A stretch of 64,000 nucleotides of DNA from JAWKXU01 sp020446465 (GTDB taxonomy: Bacteria; Pseudomonadota; Alphaproteobacteria; Sphingomonadales; Sphingomonadaceae). Both the position numbers and the translations under genes were made by a program. The stretch is taken from NCBI GenBank assembly GCA_041396845.1, contig JAWKXU010000004.1, positions 186,001-250,000 of the forward strand, given 5' to 3'. The notes under the pieces were generated by a model. That model was not told where the DNA came from, searched no databases, and worked only from the letters and a program-made list of their open reading frames with translations. Shown here one piece after another: positions 1-8,336 of the stretch (positions are counted from its first letter, which is position 1; each line of letters begins with the position of its first letter).

Positions 1-330
1 CGGGGAACACATCGCAGTCGTATTGAACTGGTTATACTTTATGCCCTTTTGCGCCAGACGATCGAATGCTGGCGTCGCAATAGGTCCACCATAAGCGCTG
101 CTGGCAGAAAACCCGACATCATCAGTCATAATGAGCAGGATATTCGGTGCATTCTTGCCTGGCGCTGGATTGTGCGGCCATCCCACACTCTCGTTATCGC
201 TAGCCTCTCGCTCGCGCGCGATTGACGCACTGGATAACAGGGTCATCGCCACACCCGCAGACAACAAGACATGCGTCATGCGCAGACGGCGCCGCTGCGT
301 ATGCTTCATCCGACTGGCCATTGCCTTCAT
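1..330 (-). CDS. Sulfatase, N-terminal part (runs off window)
   Basis: Only the first 110 codons are present. Residues near 58-66 read PNILLIMTDD, the metal-binding start of the alkaline-phosphatase-like sulfatase fold, and the last visible residues MCSP are the beginning of the C/S-x-P-x-R motif whose first residue becomes formylglycine. The N-terminus contains a basic start and a hydrophobic stretch (THVLLSAGVAMTLL), probably an export signal, so the enzyme would act in the periplasm on a sulfate ester. The ATG at 330 has a strong GGAGGGGGAGA site just upstream and overlaps the stop of the NTF2-like gene by 4 nt. Whether it is an arylsulfatase or alkylsulfatase cannot be told from this fragment. 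Confidence 0.85.
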   Translation of the reverse strand, partial: MKAMASRMKHTQRRRLRMTHVLLSAGVAMTLLSSASIAREREASDNESVGWPHNPAPGKNAPNILLIMTDDVGFSASSAYGGPIATPAFDRLAQKGIKYNQFNTTAMCSP

Positions 331-836
331 TCTCCCCCTCCGTATGCTGCATTCAGAAGCGCCGTATCGTAATATTCCTCGAAGCTCTTGACCTTGCCTG
401 CGCTGAACCGGAATATCTGTACGTATCGACCATTGTAGGCGACGTGCCGGTTACCCCAGGTCGGCCCGGCGTGGACGTCAATGATACTGTTGGACTTCGT
501 GACAATCACATCCGGGCTTTCGCCAACGATGATCTCATCGATAAACCAGTCGAAGCGTCCGGTCATTTCGTCGTGGATCGGATCCCAGAAGGCTTTGACC
601 GCATCCCAACCGCGATGACTGGCATAATGGCACACGGCAATGCCATCGTTCACAAACGGCGTGACGACTTCGGGGTCATCTTCTACCCACAACGAATAGA
701 AGAACGGTTTGTCCTTGAGATAGACCGAAAAGAAATCGACAATCGTATCAATGTTCTTTCTTGCGATGGAACTACCCGTTTCGATGGGGCAATTGATCGT
801 AACGCCTTTAATAATCTGACTGGTCATACCCTTCAT
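327..836 (-). CDS. NTF2-like / SnoaL-like protein
   Basis: 169 residues, the usual size of a single cone-shaped NTF2-like domain. The pattern of aromatic residues (FFSVYLKDKPFFYSLW, AFWDPIH, WFIDEII, GRYVQIFRF) resembles SnoaL/PhzA-type small-molecule binding folds, which include isomerases, dehydratases and hydrolases as well as non-catalytic binders. No family-specific catalytic residue could be assigned. A GAGGGTGAG site precedes the ATG. The gene sits 19 nt after the aldehyde dehydrogenase stop and overlaps the sulfatase start (ATGA), so it is translated as part of the same operon. A role in the catabolic pathway is inferred only from position. Confidence 0.75.
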   Translation of the reverse strand: MKGMTSQIIKGVTINCPIETGSSIARKNIDTIVDFFSVYLKDKPFFYSLWVEDDPEVVTPFVNDGIAVCHYASHRGWDAVKAFWDPIHDEMTGRFDWFIDEIIVGESPDVIVTKSNSIIDVHAGPTWGNRHVAYNGRYVQIFRFSAGKVKSFEEYYDTALLNAAYGGGE

Positions 837-855
837 CTCACCCTCAGTTTTTCAC

Positions 856-2331
856 TCACCCGCAATTTTCCATGATCAACGTCTTGGGTTCGAGATAGGC
901 GCGCAAGCCATTGACTCCGCCTTCACGCCCGATGCCCGATTCCTTGAACCCGCCAAACCCGATCGACATGTCGCTGCGCCAGGCGTTGTGGCCTACAGTG
1001 CCGGATCGCAACTGCCGGGCCACGCGATAGGCTCTTTCCGGATCATTCGTGAAAACCGAATTGTTGAGACCAAAGCGCGTATCGTTGGCGATTTCGATCG
1101 CATGATTTTCGTCACGTGCCCTGATAACTGTAAGAACAGGGCCGAATATCTCTTCTCTGGCAATGAAATCGCTATTGTCAGCATCGGTGATAACTGTCGG
1201 CTCAAAGAACCAGCCACGATTGAGGTGAGCGGGTCTTTTGCCCCCTGTAATAATCCGGTTGCCATCGTGCTCCGCCTTGCGAACCATCTCTTCGACTTTG
1301 TCCCGTTGCCGCTCCATCGCCAATGGCCCGATGCCAGTAGCGGGATCGAAGGGATCGCCGACAATCACCTTGCCAAACCCGTCCGCCAAAGCATCGATCA
1401 GCGCGTCATGGCGATCCGCACCAACGACGATGCGAGTCAACGATGAGCAAATCTGCCCGGTCATCGCGCAAGCAGAGCCGACGAGCGATTGAGCGGCAAG
1501 CGCCACATCGTAATCATCGAGGATCAGGCCCGCCGATTTTCCGCCAAGTTCAAGCGTGCAACGCGCCATGCGTTCTGCACAAATGCCGGCTATCCGCTTT
1601 CCAACGGCGCTTGAGCCGGTAAATCCAATCTTGTCGACGCCGGGGTGGCTAACGAGTTTTTCCGAGGCCGCCCTGTCTGCTGTCACAACATTGAGAACGC
1701 CGGGCGGCAGCCCGATTTCGTCGGCGATCTCGGCAAGAAGCAGACCCGTGCCAGGCGCCTCTGGAGACATCTTGAGAACAACCGTACAACCTGAGATCAA
1801 CGCTGGCGCCACTTTGAAGGCCGCAATGTTGACAGGCGCATTCCATGGCACAATTGCCCCGACCACACCGACCGGCTCATTGACGATCAGCGCATAATCG
1901 CCGCCCATCGGCGGGTTTTGGAACCGTTCTTCCCAGGCGAATCCTTCGGCAAGCCCGGCATAGTATCTGTAAATGTCACCAATCGTACCTGCAAACGGAT
2001 GGGCCATCGCGTGAACAATGCCCATTTCGTTTGGCCAGATCGTTGCAATATCGTCGACGCGGGCGTCCATCGCGTCAGCAATCTTGTGCAGATAGGCTGC
2101 ACGTTCAGCATGGCTCATGCGGGGCCATGGCCCCACATCAAACGCCCGCCGTGCGGCATCCACGGCACGGTCGATATCCGATTCATCCGCCTCTGCCACA
2201 GTGATGAATACGTCTTCGGTAGCCGGAGCTATGACATCGATGGTCCGCCCGCTCGACGCGGACACCCATTGCCCATCGATAAAGAGCCTGTCGGAATGTT
2301 TCAGAATAGTGGCACCATCAGCAAAGGCCAT
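856..2331 (-). CDS. Aldehyde dehydrogenase (NAD(P)-dependent)
   Basis: 491 residues from the ATG at 2331 (MAFADGATILK), the usual length of the ALDH superfamily; a longer open frame to 2526 would overlap the receptor gene and is not used. Seen: the NAD-binding stretch GFTGSSAVGKRIA, the general-base motif LELGGKSAG (Glu), the catalytic cysteine in GQICSSLTRI, and EEIFGPVLTVI near the C-terminus. It should oxidise an aldehyde to the acid in the cytoplasm, consistent with the alcohol dehydrogenases and the acyl-CoA synthetases in the cluster. It lies 103 nt after the TonB receptor gene and 19 nt before the NTF2-like gene. Substrate unknown. Confidence 0.93.
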   Translation of the reverse strand: MAFADGATILKHSDRLFIDGQWVSASSGRTIDVIAPATEDVFITVAEADESDIDRAVDAARRAFDVGPWPRMSHAERAAYLHKIADAMDARVDDIATIWPNEMGIVHAMAHPFAGTIGDIYRYYAGLAEGFAWEERFQNPPMGGDYALIVNEPVGVVGAIVPWNAPVNIAAFKVAPALISGCTVVLKMSPEAPGTGLLLAEIADEIGLPPGVLNVVTADRAASEKLVSHPGVDKIGFTGSSAVGKRIAGICAERMARCTLELGGKSAGLILDDYDVALAAQSLVGSACAMTGQICSSLTRIVVGADRHDALIDALADGFGKVIVGDPFDPATGIGPLAMERQRDKVEEMVRKAEHDGNRIITGGKRPAHLNRGWFFEPTVITDADNSDFIAREEIFGPVLTVIRARDENHAIEIANDTRFGLNNSVFTNDPERAYRVARQLRSGTVGHNAWRSDMSIGFGGFKESGIGREGGVNGLRAYLEPKTLIMENCG

Positions 2332-2434
2332 CACGAACCTCGTATCATCAATACAACACAATTTGCGTTGTCGAGGCGCCCCCATCCGCCCCGGCAACTG
2401 CGCGGCGAGAGACGAACTCCCGCCGCGAGACTGA

Positions 2435-4687
2435 TCAGAAATTGACGCCCAAAGTCGCGCCGTAAGTAGCTGGCGGGTCGATCGCGCCGTAAAGCGGCAG
2501 GCCCCACAGCGCGATACCAAGGGCAATGTTATTCGATGTCTTCACATCGAAAATGTTCTTACCCCACGCAGTAACGTACCAGTTTTTCCCGGTATCCAGC
2601 TTAAGAGACGCATTGACCTTTGTTGCACTCTTGCGCCCGATCTGAGGGTCGTTGAACTCGCTGTAGAACACCTTGGACTGATAAGATGCGTCGGCGTTAA
2701 ATGCGAGTTCCATACCGTCAGAGTTCAATGGCAAGACATACTGGCCACCAATCACAAACGCATACTTGGGTGCACCAGGAAGCATTTTACCTTTCAGGTC
2801 TTCTGCCGGTGCCGAAGGATATAGCGGATTGATTGATTCAAAGTCACTGAATGTCGAATCCAGATAAGTGAAGTTGCCATTCAAAGTGAACTCAGGCGTT
2901 ACGCGAGCGTTAATAGCCACTTCAAAACCATCGGTTGTTGCAGAAGCAGCATTCGTTGTTTGCGTTCCGATACCGATAATCTTGTTAACCTGCAAATCTT
3001 TGTAATCGTAATGGAAATAGGCTGCGGTCAGATCAATTCTGTTGTCAAACAATCTGCTTTTTATGCCAGCCTCATAAGCTTCGATTTTCTCAGGGTTGAT
3101 CCGCGGATTAATCTGACCAACGTTGTAAGTCCCACTCTTAAAGCCCTTTGTATATGATGCGTAAAAGAGGGTTCCATCAGTGATATCGTATTCAATACCA
3201 AATTTGGGTGTAAACGCCGTCCACTTATGCCCGGTGTCGATTGGTGTGGTTGCACCGAACGAGAATGCGCCCGTTGATGTACGCTTTTCTGAACTATAGC
3301 GTCCAGCCGCTGTAATACGAAACTCTGGCGTAATTGCATACGTCGCCTGCAAATAGGCAGCATAAGCATTAATTTTCAGCGTGCCATCCTGAATATATGG
3401 CATATCCAGTTGTGGTGTATCCGGATTATCGAATTGAATAAACGGCGCAATTACATAGTTATCAAGTTTTTCGTGATAATATGAAGCGCCGGCGGTAACT
3501 TGCAGGGGGCCACCATCATAGTTCAAGACGAACTCCTGACTAACCTGGCGGTTATGCTCATCGTAATCGACATTACCGATTCCGGCGCTGGAGCCATCGG
3601 CATTGGACGCATTGTAACGATGGAACTTTCTCCACCCGGTAATCGAGTTCAAGGTAATTGCATCACTCAGTGCGAAATTTGCATTGAGAGTGAGGGCATA
3701 GCCCTTACGCTGGTTCGTATGGCCCGTCCCCAGAAGGTCAAGACCACTTGCAGCATCTTGCGAGTTTCTGATCTCAATCCCGCCAAACTCTGAAACCCCT
3801 GGCAAAACGCAAGATGTTCCATCAGTAAACAGGCAAAGGCTGGTATCTCCATACTGATACGGCCCGAAGTTTGTGACATAATAGTTATAATCTTTTTCGC
3901 GGGTATACTCACCAGTCAGCTTGATATTGACAGTACTGTCGGGATTGTACTGCAGCGTAGCCCTCCCCGACTGTGAGCGCGCATTATTCACATCATGCTG
4001 CGCAGTGTAATCGTAGCCGTACCCGTTCCTGTTCAACAATTTGAATGCAACACGGGCGCGAAGATCGCCATTTTCAGTCAAAGGGAAATTGACCGCACCT
4101 TCTCCCTGATGAAGGCCGTAATTTCCAACTGTGATATTCACATTGCCACCCAAATCGCGCTCAGGGTCGTTTGAAATCAGGTTAATGGCGCCGCCAGTGG
4201 CATTACGCCCATAAAGCGCACCTTGCGGGCCGCGAAGAACCTCGACGCGTTGAACGTCGAAGAACGACGAAAATTGCTGGCTCGGACGTCCGACAAAAAC
4301 GCCATCGACATAGAAGGCCACGCTGGAATCCGCCCCCGATGCAAACGATTGCAGGCCGATACCACGAATGAAAATGCGATTGACGCCGTTAGTCTGCCCA
4401 GACCGGATACCCGGCGCAACAAACTGAAGATCTGAAAGATTTGAGACCTGCTTGTCCTGCAGCATTTCCTCGTTCAGTGCGGTGAGAGACAACGGCGTAT
4501 CAAGCGCCGTCTGTTCGCGCCGCTGGGCTGTCACGATGATATCGCCCGACACAGCGGTACTTGCTGCCTCCGGTCGGTCAGCTTCTTGAGCCTGCGCCGA
4601 TGTCATCGCCACAGAAAACGCCAGCGGAGCCATTGCGACGCCCACTGCAAGTTGCACCATGCACTTGTCCATAAATTTTCTATTCAT
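2435..4687 (-). CDS. TonB-dependent outer-membrane receptor
   Basis: 750 residues with a signal peptide (cleavage likely after SAQAQ), a TonB box-like start of the mature protein (DIIVTAQRREQ), a plug domain ending in the region RVEVLRGPQGALYGRNATGG, and a beta-barrel ending in an aromatic residue (TLGVNF), typical of outer-membrane proteins. The plug signature VTAQRREQ with multiple copies per genome is common in sphingomonads, where such receptors import many organic substrates, not only siderophores. Its position in a catabolic operon suggests uptake of the pathway substrate. A clear GGGAGG ribosome site precedes the ATG. No paired FecI/FecR regulators lie nearby. Confidence 0.95.
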   Translation of the reverse strand: MNRKFMDKCMVQLAVGVAMAPLAFSVAMTSAQAQEADRPEAASTAVSGDIIVTAQRREQTALDTPLSLTALNEEMLQDKQVSNLSDLQFVAPGIRSGQTNGVNRIFIRGIGLQSFASGADSSVAFYVDGVFVGRPSQQFSSFFDVQRVEVLRGPQGALYGRNATGGAINLISNDPERDLGGNVNITVGNYGLHQGEGAVNFPLTENGDLRARVAFKLLNRNGYGYDYTAQHDVNNARSQSGRATLQYNPDSTVNIKLTGEYTREKDYNYYVTNFGPYQYGDTSLCLFTDGTSCVLPGVSEFGGIEIRNSQDAASGLDLLGTGHTNQRKGYALTLNANFALSDAITLNSITGWRKFHRYNASNADGSSAGIGNVDYDEHNRQVSQEFVLNYDGGPLQVTAGASYYHEKLDNYVIAPFIQFDNPDTPQLDMPYIQDGTLKINAYAAYLQATYAITPEFRITAAGRYSSEKRTSTGAFSFGATTPIDTGHKWTAFTPKFGIEYDITDGTLFYASYTKGFKSGTYNVGQINPRINPEKIEAYEAGIKSRLFDNRIDLTAAYFHYDYKDLQVNKIIGIGTQTTNAASATTDGFEVAINARVTPEFTLNGNFTYLDSTFSDFESINPLYPSAPAEDLKGKMLPGAPKYAFVIGGQYVLPLNSDGMELAFNADASYQSKVFYSEFNDPQIGRKSATKVNASLKLDTGKNWYVTAWGKNIFDVKTSNNIALGIALWGLPLYGAIDPPATYGATLGVNF

Positions 4688-4734
4688 TAAAACCTCCCAC
4701 TTATTAAATACAATTGACCCGAATTTTTAATTAA

Positions 4735-6390
4735 TTAAATTAATACATTTATTTCTTTATTACTCACCATTTCAGATAATACATGCTTTTGTATTTTCCC
4801 TGATGGCGTTAAAGGCCAGTTTTCTATGAAAAACCAGCAACTAGGAACTTTTTGAGACGACATTCTCTCCTTGCAGTATTTCACCAGTTCTTCGGATGAT
4901 GGAATATCATCGGGATTACTCGCCGAAATCACGGCAGCAACGACTTCACCCCATTTCTCATCCGGCAGTCCGATCACCGCGACCTGATCTACCTTGGGAT
5001 GGACGAACAGGATGTCCTCCATTTCCTTGGGGTAGAGATTCATTCCCGCACGAATGATCATCTCTTTCAGGCGGCCGGTAATTTTGACGTAACCACGCGA
5101 ATCCATGGTGCCCAGATCGCCAGTGCGGAGCCAGCCGTCGGACAGGAGCGTCTCGGCAGTCTTGTCAGGCATTTGGTAGTATCCAGACATTGTCTGGAAC
5201 CCACGCACCCAAATTTCACCTACGGTATCAACCGGCTGTGTCTCGAGCGTCCCCGGATCGACGATGCACACCTCAACTTGCGGCAACGGTTGGCCAACAG
5301 TATCGCACTGATCTTCAAGCGCGTCGTCAGGCGCAGTGAGGCATATCGGTCCGTTGGATTCGGTCTGGCCGAAAATAATGTTGACGGTGCAGCCGATTTT
5401 CTCGTGAACATCCCTCACCATTGCGGCGGGGACATTCGCAGCACCGGTGAAAATTATGTTCCAGTCGGAAACAACGCGCCGCGGCAGGTCTGGATGGTTG
5501 AGAATACCCAGGATCATGGTCGGAACGATCAGCGTGGCATTACCGCGCTCGCTCTCGAACAATTCCAGCATCAGACCCGCATCCCAATGCGGCATCAGCA
5601 CAAATGTTCCGCGATAGGCGATACAACTGAACTCGGCCATTGCAGCACCAGCGATATGGAACATCGGCATGGCGTTGATGTGCACGTCGCCATCCTTGAA
5701 GCCAGCGCGACGCGCGATGCTGCGCGATGTATTCAGCACGCCCTTGTGATGCAGCAGCGCGCCTTTTGGATGACCAGTCGTGCCGGAGGTATACTGGACC
5801 TGAAGCGGATCAAGCGGCCCGATTTCGGGCAGTTCAATCGTATTGTCCGCCGTTTCTATCAAGCTCCAGATATTGGCGACACGTTCGACGAACTGGAGAT
5901 TGCTGCAACCTTGTGTCGCGGCTTCCGCCACAACCGGGGCGAGATCCCGATCCCGGAAGCTGTCGTCATGGAAAATACCGGCGGCTTCACTGTTTGACAG
6001 GATGTAGTTCAGTTCGCGCGGAGTGTAGGCAGGGTTGACAGGAACAACCAATATCCCGGCGAGGCTGGTTGCCTGCTGCAAGAACACCCATTCTGGCGAA
6101 TTTGTGCCGTAAACAACAAGCCGGTCACCACGCTTGAACCTGCTCAACAGCGCCCGCGCGAGTTGCTCCGATATCTCCAGCAGCTCACGATAGTTCCACC
6201 GGCGCCGAGCCGAAGGATCCGCAACGCCTTCTACCAGCGCCGTTCGATCAGGCACTGTCTCTGCTGCGTGACGCAACAAACCACCCAATGTGATATCGGG
6301 AATATCCAGCGAATAGTCCGCCGGCCAATGCGCAAAATCTGGCAGGCCGCGCTGCTCCTGATTGCTTGCCAGATGAGCCTGTCCGCTCAT
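4735..6390 (-). CDS. Acyl-CoA synthetase (AMP-forming)
   Basis: 551 residues, ANL superfamily. Seen: phosphate-binding P-loop YTSGTTGHPKGALL, the A5 motif FGQTESNGP, the A7 region SDGWLRTGDLG, and the A8 hinge TGRLKEMIIRAGMNLYP, with the catalytic lysine expected in PSGKIQKH near the C-terminus. It activates a carboxylic acid to its CoA thioester via the acyl-AMP. The stop of the upstream SDR overlaps its ATG by 4 nt (ATGA), so translation is coupled. It is clearly paralogous to the second synthetase at 17726-19414: both share the HHKGVLN stretch after the P-loop. The acid it activates cannot be deduced. Confidence 0.93.
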   Translation of the reverse strand: MSGQAHLASNQEQRGLPDFAHWPADYSLDIPDITLGGLLRHAAETVPDRTALVEGVADPSARRRWNYRELLEISEQLARALLSRFKRGDRLVVYGTNSPEWVFLQQATSLAGILVVPVNPAYTPRELNYILSNSEAAGIFHDDSFRDRDLAPVVAEAATQGCSNLQFVERVANIWSLIETADNTIELPEIGPLDPLQVQYTSGTTGHPKGALLHHKGVLNTSRSIARRAGFKDGDVHINAMPMFHIAGAAMAEFSCIAYRGTFVLMPHWDAGLMLELFESERGNATLIVPTMILGILNHPDLPRRVVSDWNIIFTGAANVPAAMVRDVHEKIGCTVNIIFGQTESNGPICLTAPDDALEDQCDTVGQPLPQVEVCIVDPGTLETQPVDTVGEIWVRGFQTMSGYYQMPDKTAETLLSDGWLRTGDLGTMDSRGYVKITGRLKEMIIRAGMNLYPKEMEDILFVHPKVDQVAVIGLPDEKWGEVVAAVISASNPDDIPSSEELVKYCKERMSSQKVPSCWFFIENWPLTPSGKIQKHVLSEMVSNKEINVLI

Positions 6391-7268
6391 TTTATTCCCC
6401 CTGGCCCGCGCTTGAGCACTTCGGGCATCCTGGAACGGTGAAAGCCCTCGAACGGCTTGTTCCGGTCGCTTTCTTCCAGCGTCCAGGTCTGGCGAGCGTT
6501 GGGCGCACCCCCGTCAACACGGATGCACGATCCGGTGGTGTAGGCCGCAGCAGGCGACAGCAGGTAAACGATCGCCGCTGCGACCTCGGCTTCTGTTCCG
6601 AAACGCTGCTGCGGCACGCGGCGTGTATATTCAAACAGCTTGTATTGAATCTCCGGCGGGTAAGTGTCGAACCCGCTCGAAGCGATCCCGCCAGGCGCGA
6701 CAGCATTGACCCGGACACCATTTGCCGCCCATTCGCAGGCTGCGCTCTCGGTCAAAGTCCACATACCGCCACGCGCCGCGCCTGAATGAGCAAAATCAGG
6801 CCAGCCGTTCCAGATATCTGCAATCATGTTGACGATGGCGCCGCCGTTATCCGCCATCCAGCGGTTGAAAACTTCGCGCATGAAAATGAAACCGCCGGTA
6901 AGGTTATTGCGGACGACAGCCTCGAAACCCTTGGTTGAAATCGTTCTCAGCGCGGTGCGATATTGGCCGCCAGCGTTATTGACGAGACCATCGATCCGGC
7001 CTGATTTTTCCAGCACCTGATCGATTGCACCGATCACGCTTTCCTCGTCGCGGATGTCACAGGCGATGCAAGTGACATCGCCGCCATCTTCGCGAATTTC
7101 ACTCGCAACATTTTCCAGCTTCTCAAGCGTGCGCCCAAGGATCACCACATCAGCGCCGAGCGAGACCAGCTCGTGCGCCAGACACCGGCCGATGCCACTG
7201 CCTCCGCCAGTGACCATGATTGTCTGGCCCTTGAAAAGATCTGGTTTGAATACGGAATTGTACGACAT
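6387..7268 (-). CDS. SDR oxidoreductase, peroxisomal trans-2-enoyl-CoA reductase (PECR)-like
   Basis: 293 residues with the NAD(P) motif TGGGSGIG near residue 20, NNAGG near 97, and at the active site HSGAARGGM instead of the classical YxxxK. This HSGAAR arrangement, the following LTESAACEWA and the LLSPAAAYTTGSCIRVDGG ending are what I recall of the PECR / 2,4-dienoyl-CoA reductase branch of the SDRs, which reduce trans-2-enoyl-CoA with NADPH. The C-terminal tail after VDGG is longer than in classical SDRs. The gene follows the kinase gene by 6 nt and overlaps the synthetase start by 4 nt. An enoyl-CoA reductase next to dehydratases that would make enoyl-CoA is coherent, but the reaction is inferred. 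Confidence 0.85.
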   Translation of the reverse strand: MSYNSVFKPDLFKGQTIMVTGGGSGIGRCLAHELVSLGADVVILGRTLEKLENVASEIREDGGDVTCIACDIRDEESVIGAIDQVLEKSGRIDGLVNNAGGQYRTALRTISTKGFEAVVRNNLTGGFIFMREVFNRWMADNGGAIVNMIADIWNGWPDFAHSGAARGGMWTLTESAACEWAANGVRVNAVAPGGIASSGFDTYPPEIQYKLFEYTRRVPQQRFGTEAEVAAAIVYLLSPAAAYTTGSCIRVDGGAPNARQTWTLEESDRNKPFEGFHRSRMPEVLKRGPGGIK

Positions 7269-7274
7269 GTTCGA

Positions 7275-8336
7275 TCAGTCCCAGTTTTCGATCGCGTGAA
7301 GTCCCGCACGGGCGTACGCTCTGGCGAAACGGTGTGCCTCGGCGGCAGCGGAAGGGTCGGGCACAGCACCTGCTTCAGCGCGCACGGCAACGCCGGAAAC
7401 CCCTACGGCTGCGCGGTACATCGCAAAGGCGATATGAAAGGCGGCAAGCGGCGGGATGTCTGGCGCTGCGGCATGATAAGCGGCTACGAAGTCGCGCGCG
7501 GATGGAATACCCATTGCGGCAATATCCAGCCCGGCAAGCCCGCCGTTCTCGTCTGGCGCAAGAAGCCAGCCTTGCAGACAGAACCCCAGATCGGCGAGCG
7601 GATGGCCAATGGTTGCCAGTTCCCAGTCAAAAACGCCCGATACCGATCCGTCCAGGCGGAACATCACGTTGGCGACGCGAAAATCCCCATGCGCGATAGT
7701 GGCGCAGCCATCGTCGGCAGGCATGTGCGCGACCAGCCAGTTTTGCAGCCGGTCGACATCGGAATTGCCGGTGATGCCGAACTGACCCCATTGCTTCGAC
7801 CAGCCACCAAGCTGCCGTTCAAAATAGTTGCCGGGCTTGCCGAAATTCTCCAGCCCCGCGCCGCGCCAGTCGAACCGGTGGATGGCAGCAAGGGTTTCGG
7901 CCATACTGGCAAAGGCACGGCCTTTCACGTCCGCTGGCAGGCACGGCAACGCGTAATCGTGCGTTACCACGCCTTCCAGACGCTCCATCAGATAGAAGGG
8001 AGTGCCAACGATGGTTTCGTCATCACAAAATAGCACGGGTGCAGGAACGGGAACGTCCGACCCTGACAGAGCCTCCAGCAGGCGATATTCCCGATCAATC
8101 CTGTGCGCCGCAGCGGAAAGCTGGACCGGCGGCTTTTTGCGCAGAACCAGACGCCGATCTCCGGCTGTCAGGAAAAAAGTCGGGTTGGACATCCCGCCCG
8201 CTGCCGGTTCGAGCTTTATCGGCCCGGCAAAATCAGGCAGGCGCGCACGCAGGAAATTATCGAGTGCCGCAACATCGAACCCGCCGTCGGCAAGGCCGGA
8301 CGCCGTTTCGATAGTCGCGGCAGCGGAGTCAGCCAC
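7275..8336 (-). CDS. Aminoglycoside phosphotransferase-family kinase, ACAD10/11- or LvaA-like
   Basis: 353 residues of the APH/choline-kinase fold. Seen: the lysine-bearing strand LVLRKKPP, the catalytic loop HGDFRVANVM (Brenner motif) and the metal site FDWELATIGHPLADLG. It starts with GTG at 8336 and overlaps the acyl-CoA dehydrogenase stop by 8 nt. APH-like kinases coupled to an acyl-CoA dehydrogenase occur in human ACAD10/11, where they are fused, and in the levulinate operon of Pseudomonas putida (LvaA with LvaC); there the kinase phosphorylates the 4-hydroxyl of a 4-hydroxyacyl-CoA. The family and adjacency are seen; the reaction here is inferred. Antibiotic resistance is unlikely in this setting. 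Confidence 0.88.
   Translation of the reverse strand: MADSAAATIETASGLADGGFDVAALDNFLRARLPDFAGPIKLEPAAGGMSNPTFFLTAGDRRLVLRKKPPVQLSAAAHRIDREYRLLEALSGSDVPVPAPVLFCDDETIVGTPFYLMERLEGVVTHDYALPCLPADVKGRAFASMAETLAAIHRFDWRGAGLENFGKPGNYFERQLGGWSKQWGQFGITGNSDVDRLQNWLVAHMPADDGCATIAHGDFRVANVMFRLDGSVSGVFDWELATIGHPLADLGFCLQGWLLAPDENGGLAGLDIAAMGIPSARDFVAAYHAAAPDIPPLAAFHIAFAMYRAAVGVSGVAVRAEAGAVPDPSAAAEAHRFARAYARAGLHAIENWD

Noticed and set aside
222..875. 217-codon plus-strand frame over the NTF2-like gene
   Set aside because: It is antisense to a coherent operon gene and shows no domain, a typical shadow in a GC-rich genome.
7275..8336. Aminoglycoside resistance gene
   Set aside because: The kinase fold matches, but the operon and overlap with an acyl-CoA dehydrogenase gene point to acyl-CoA metabolism.
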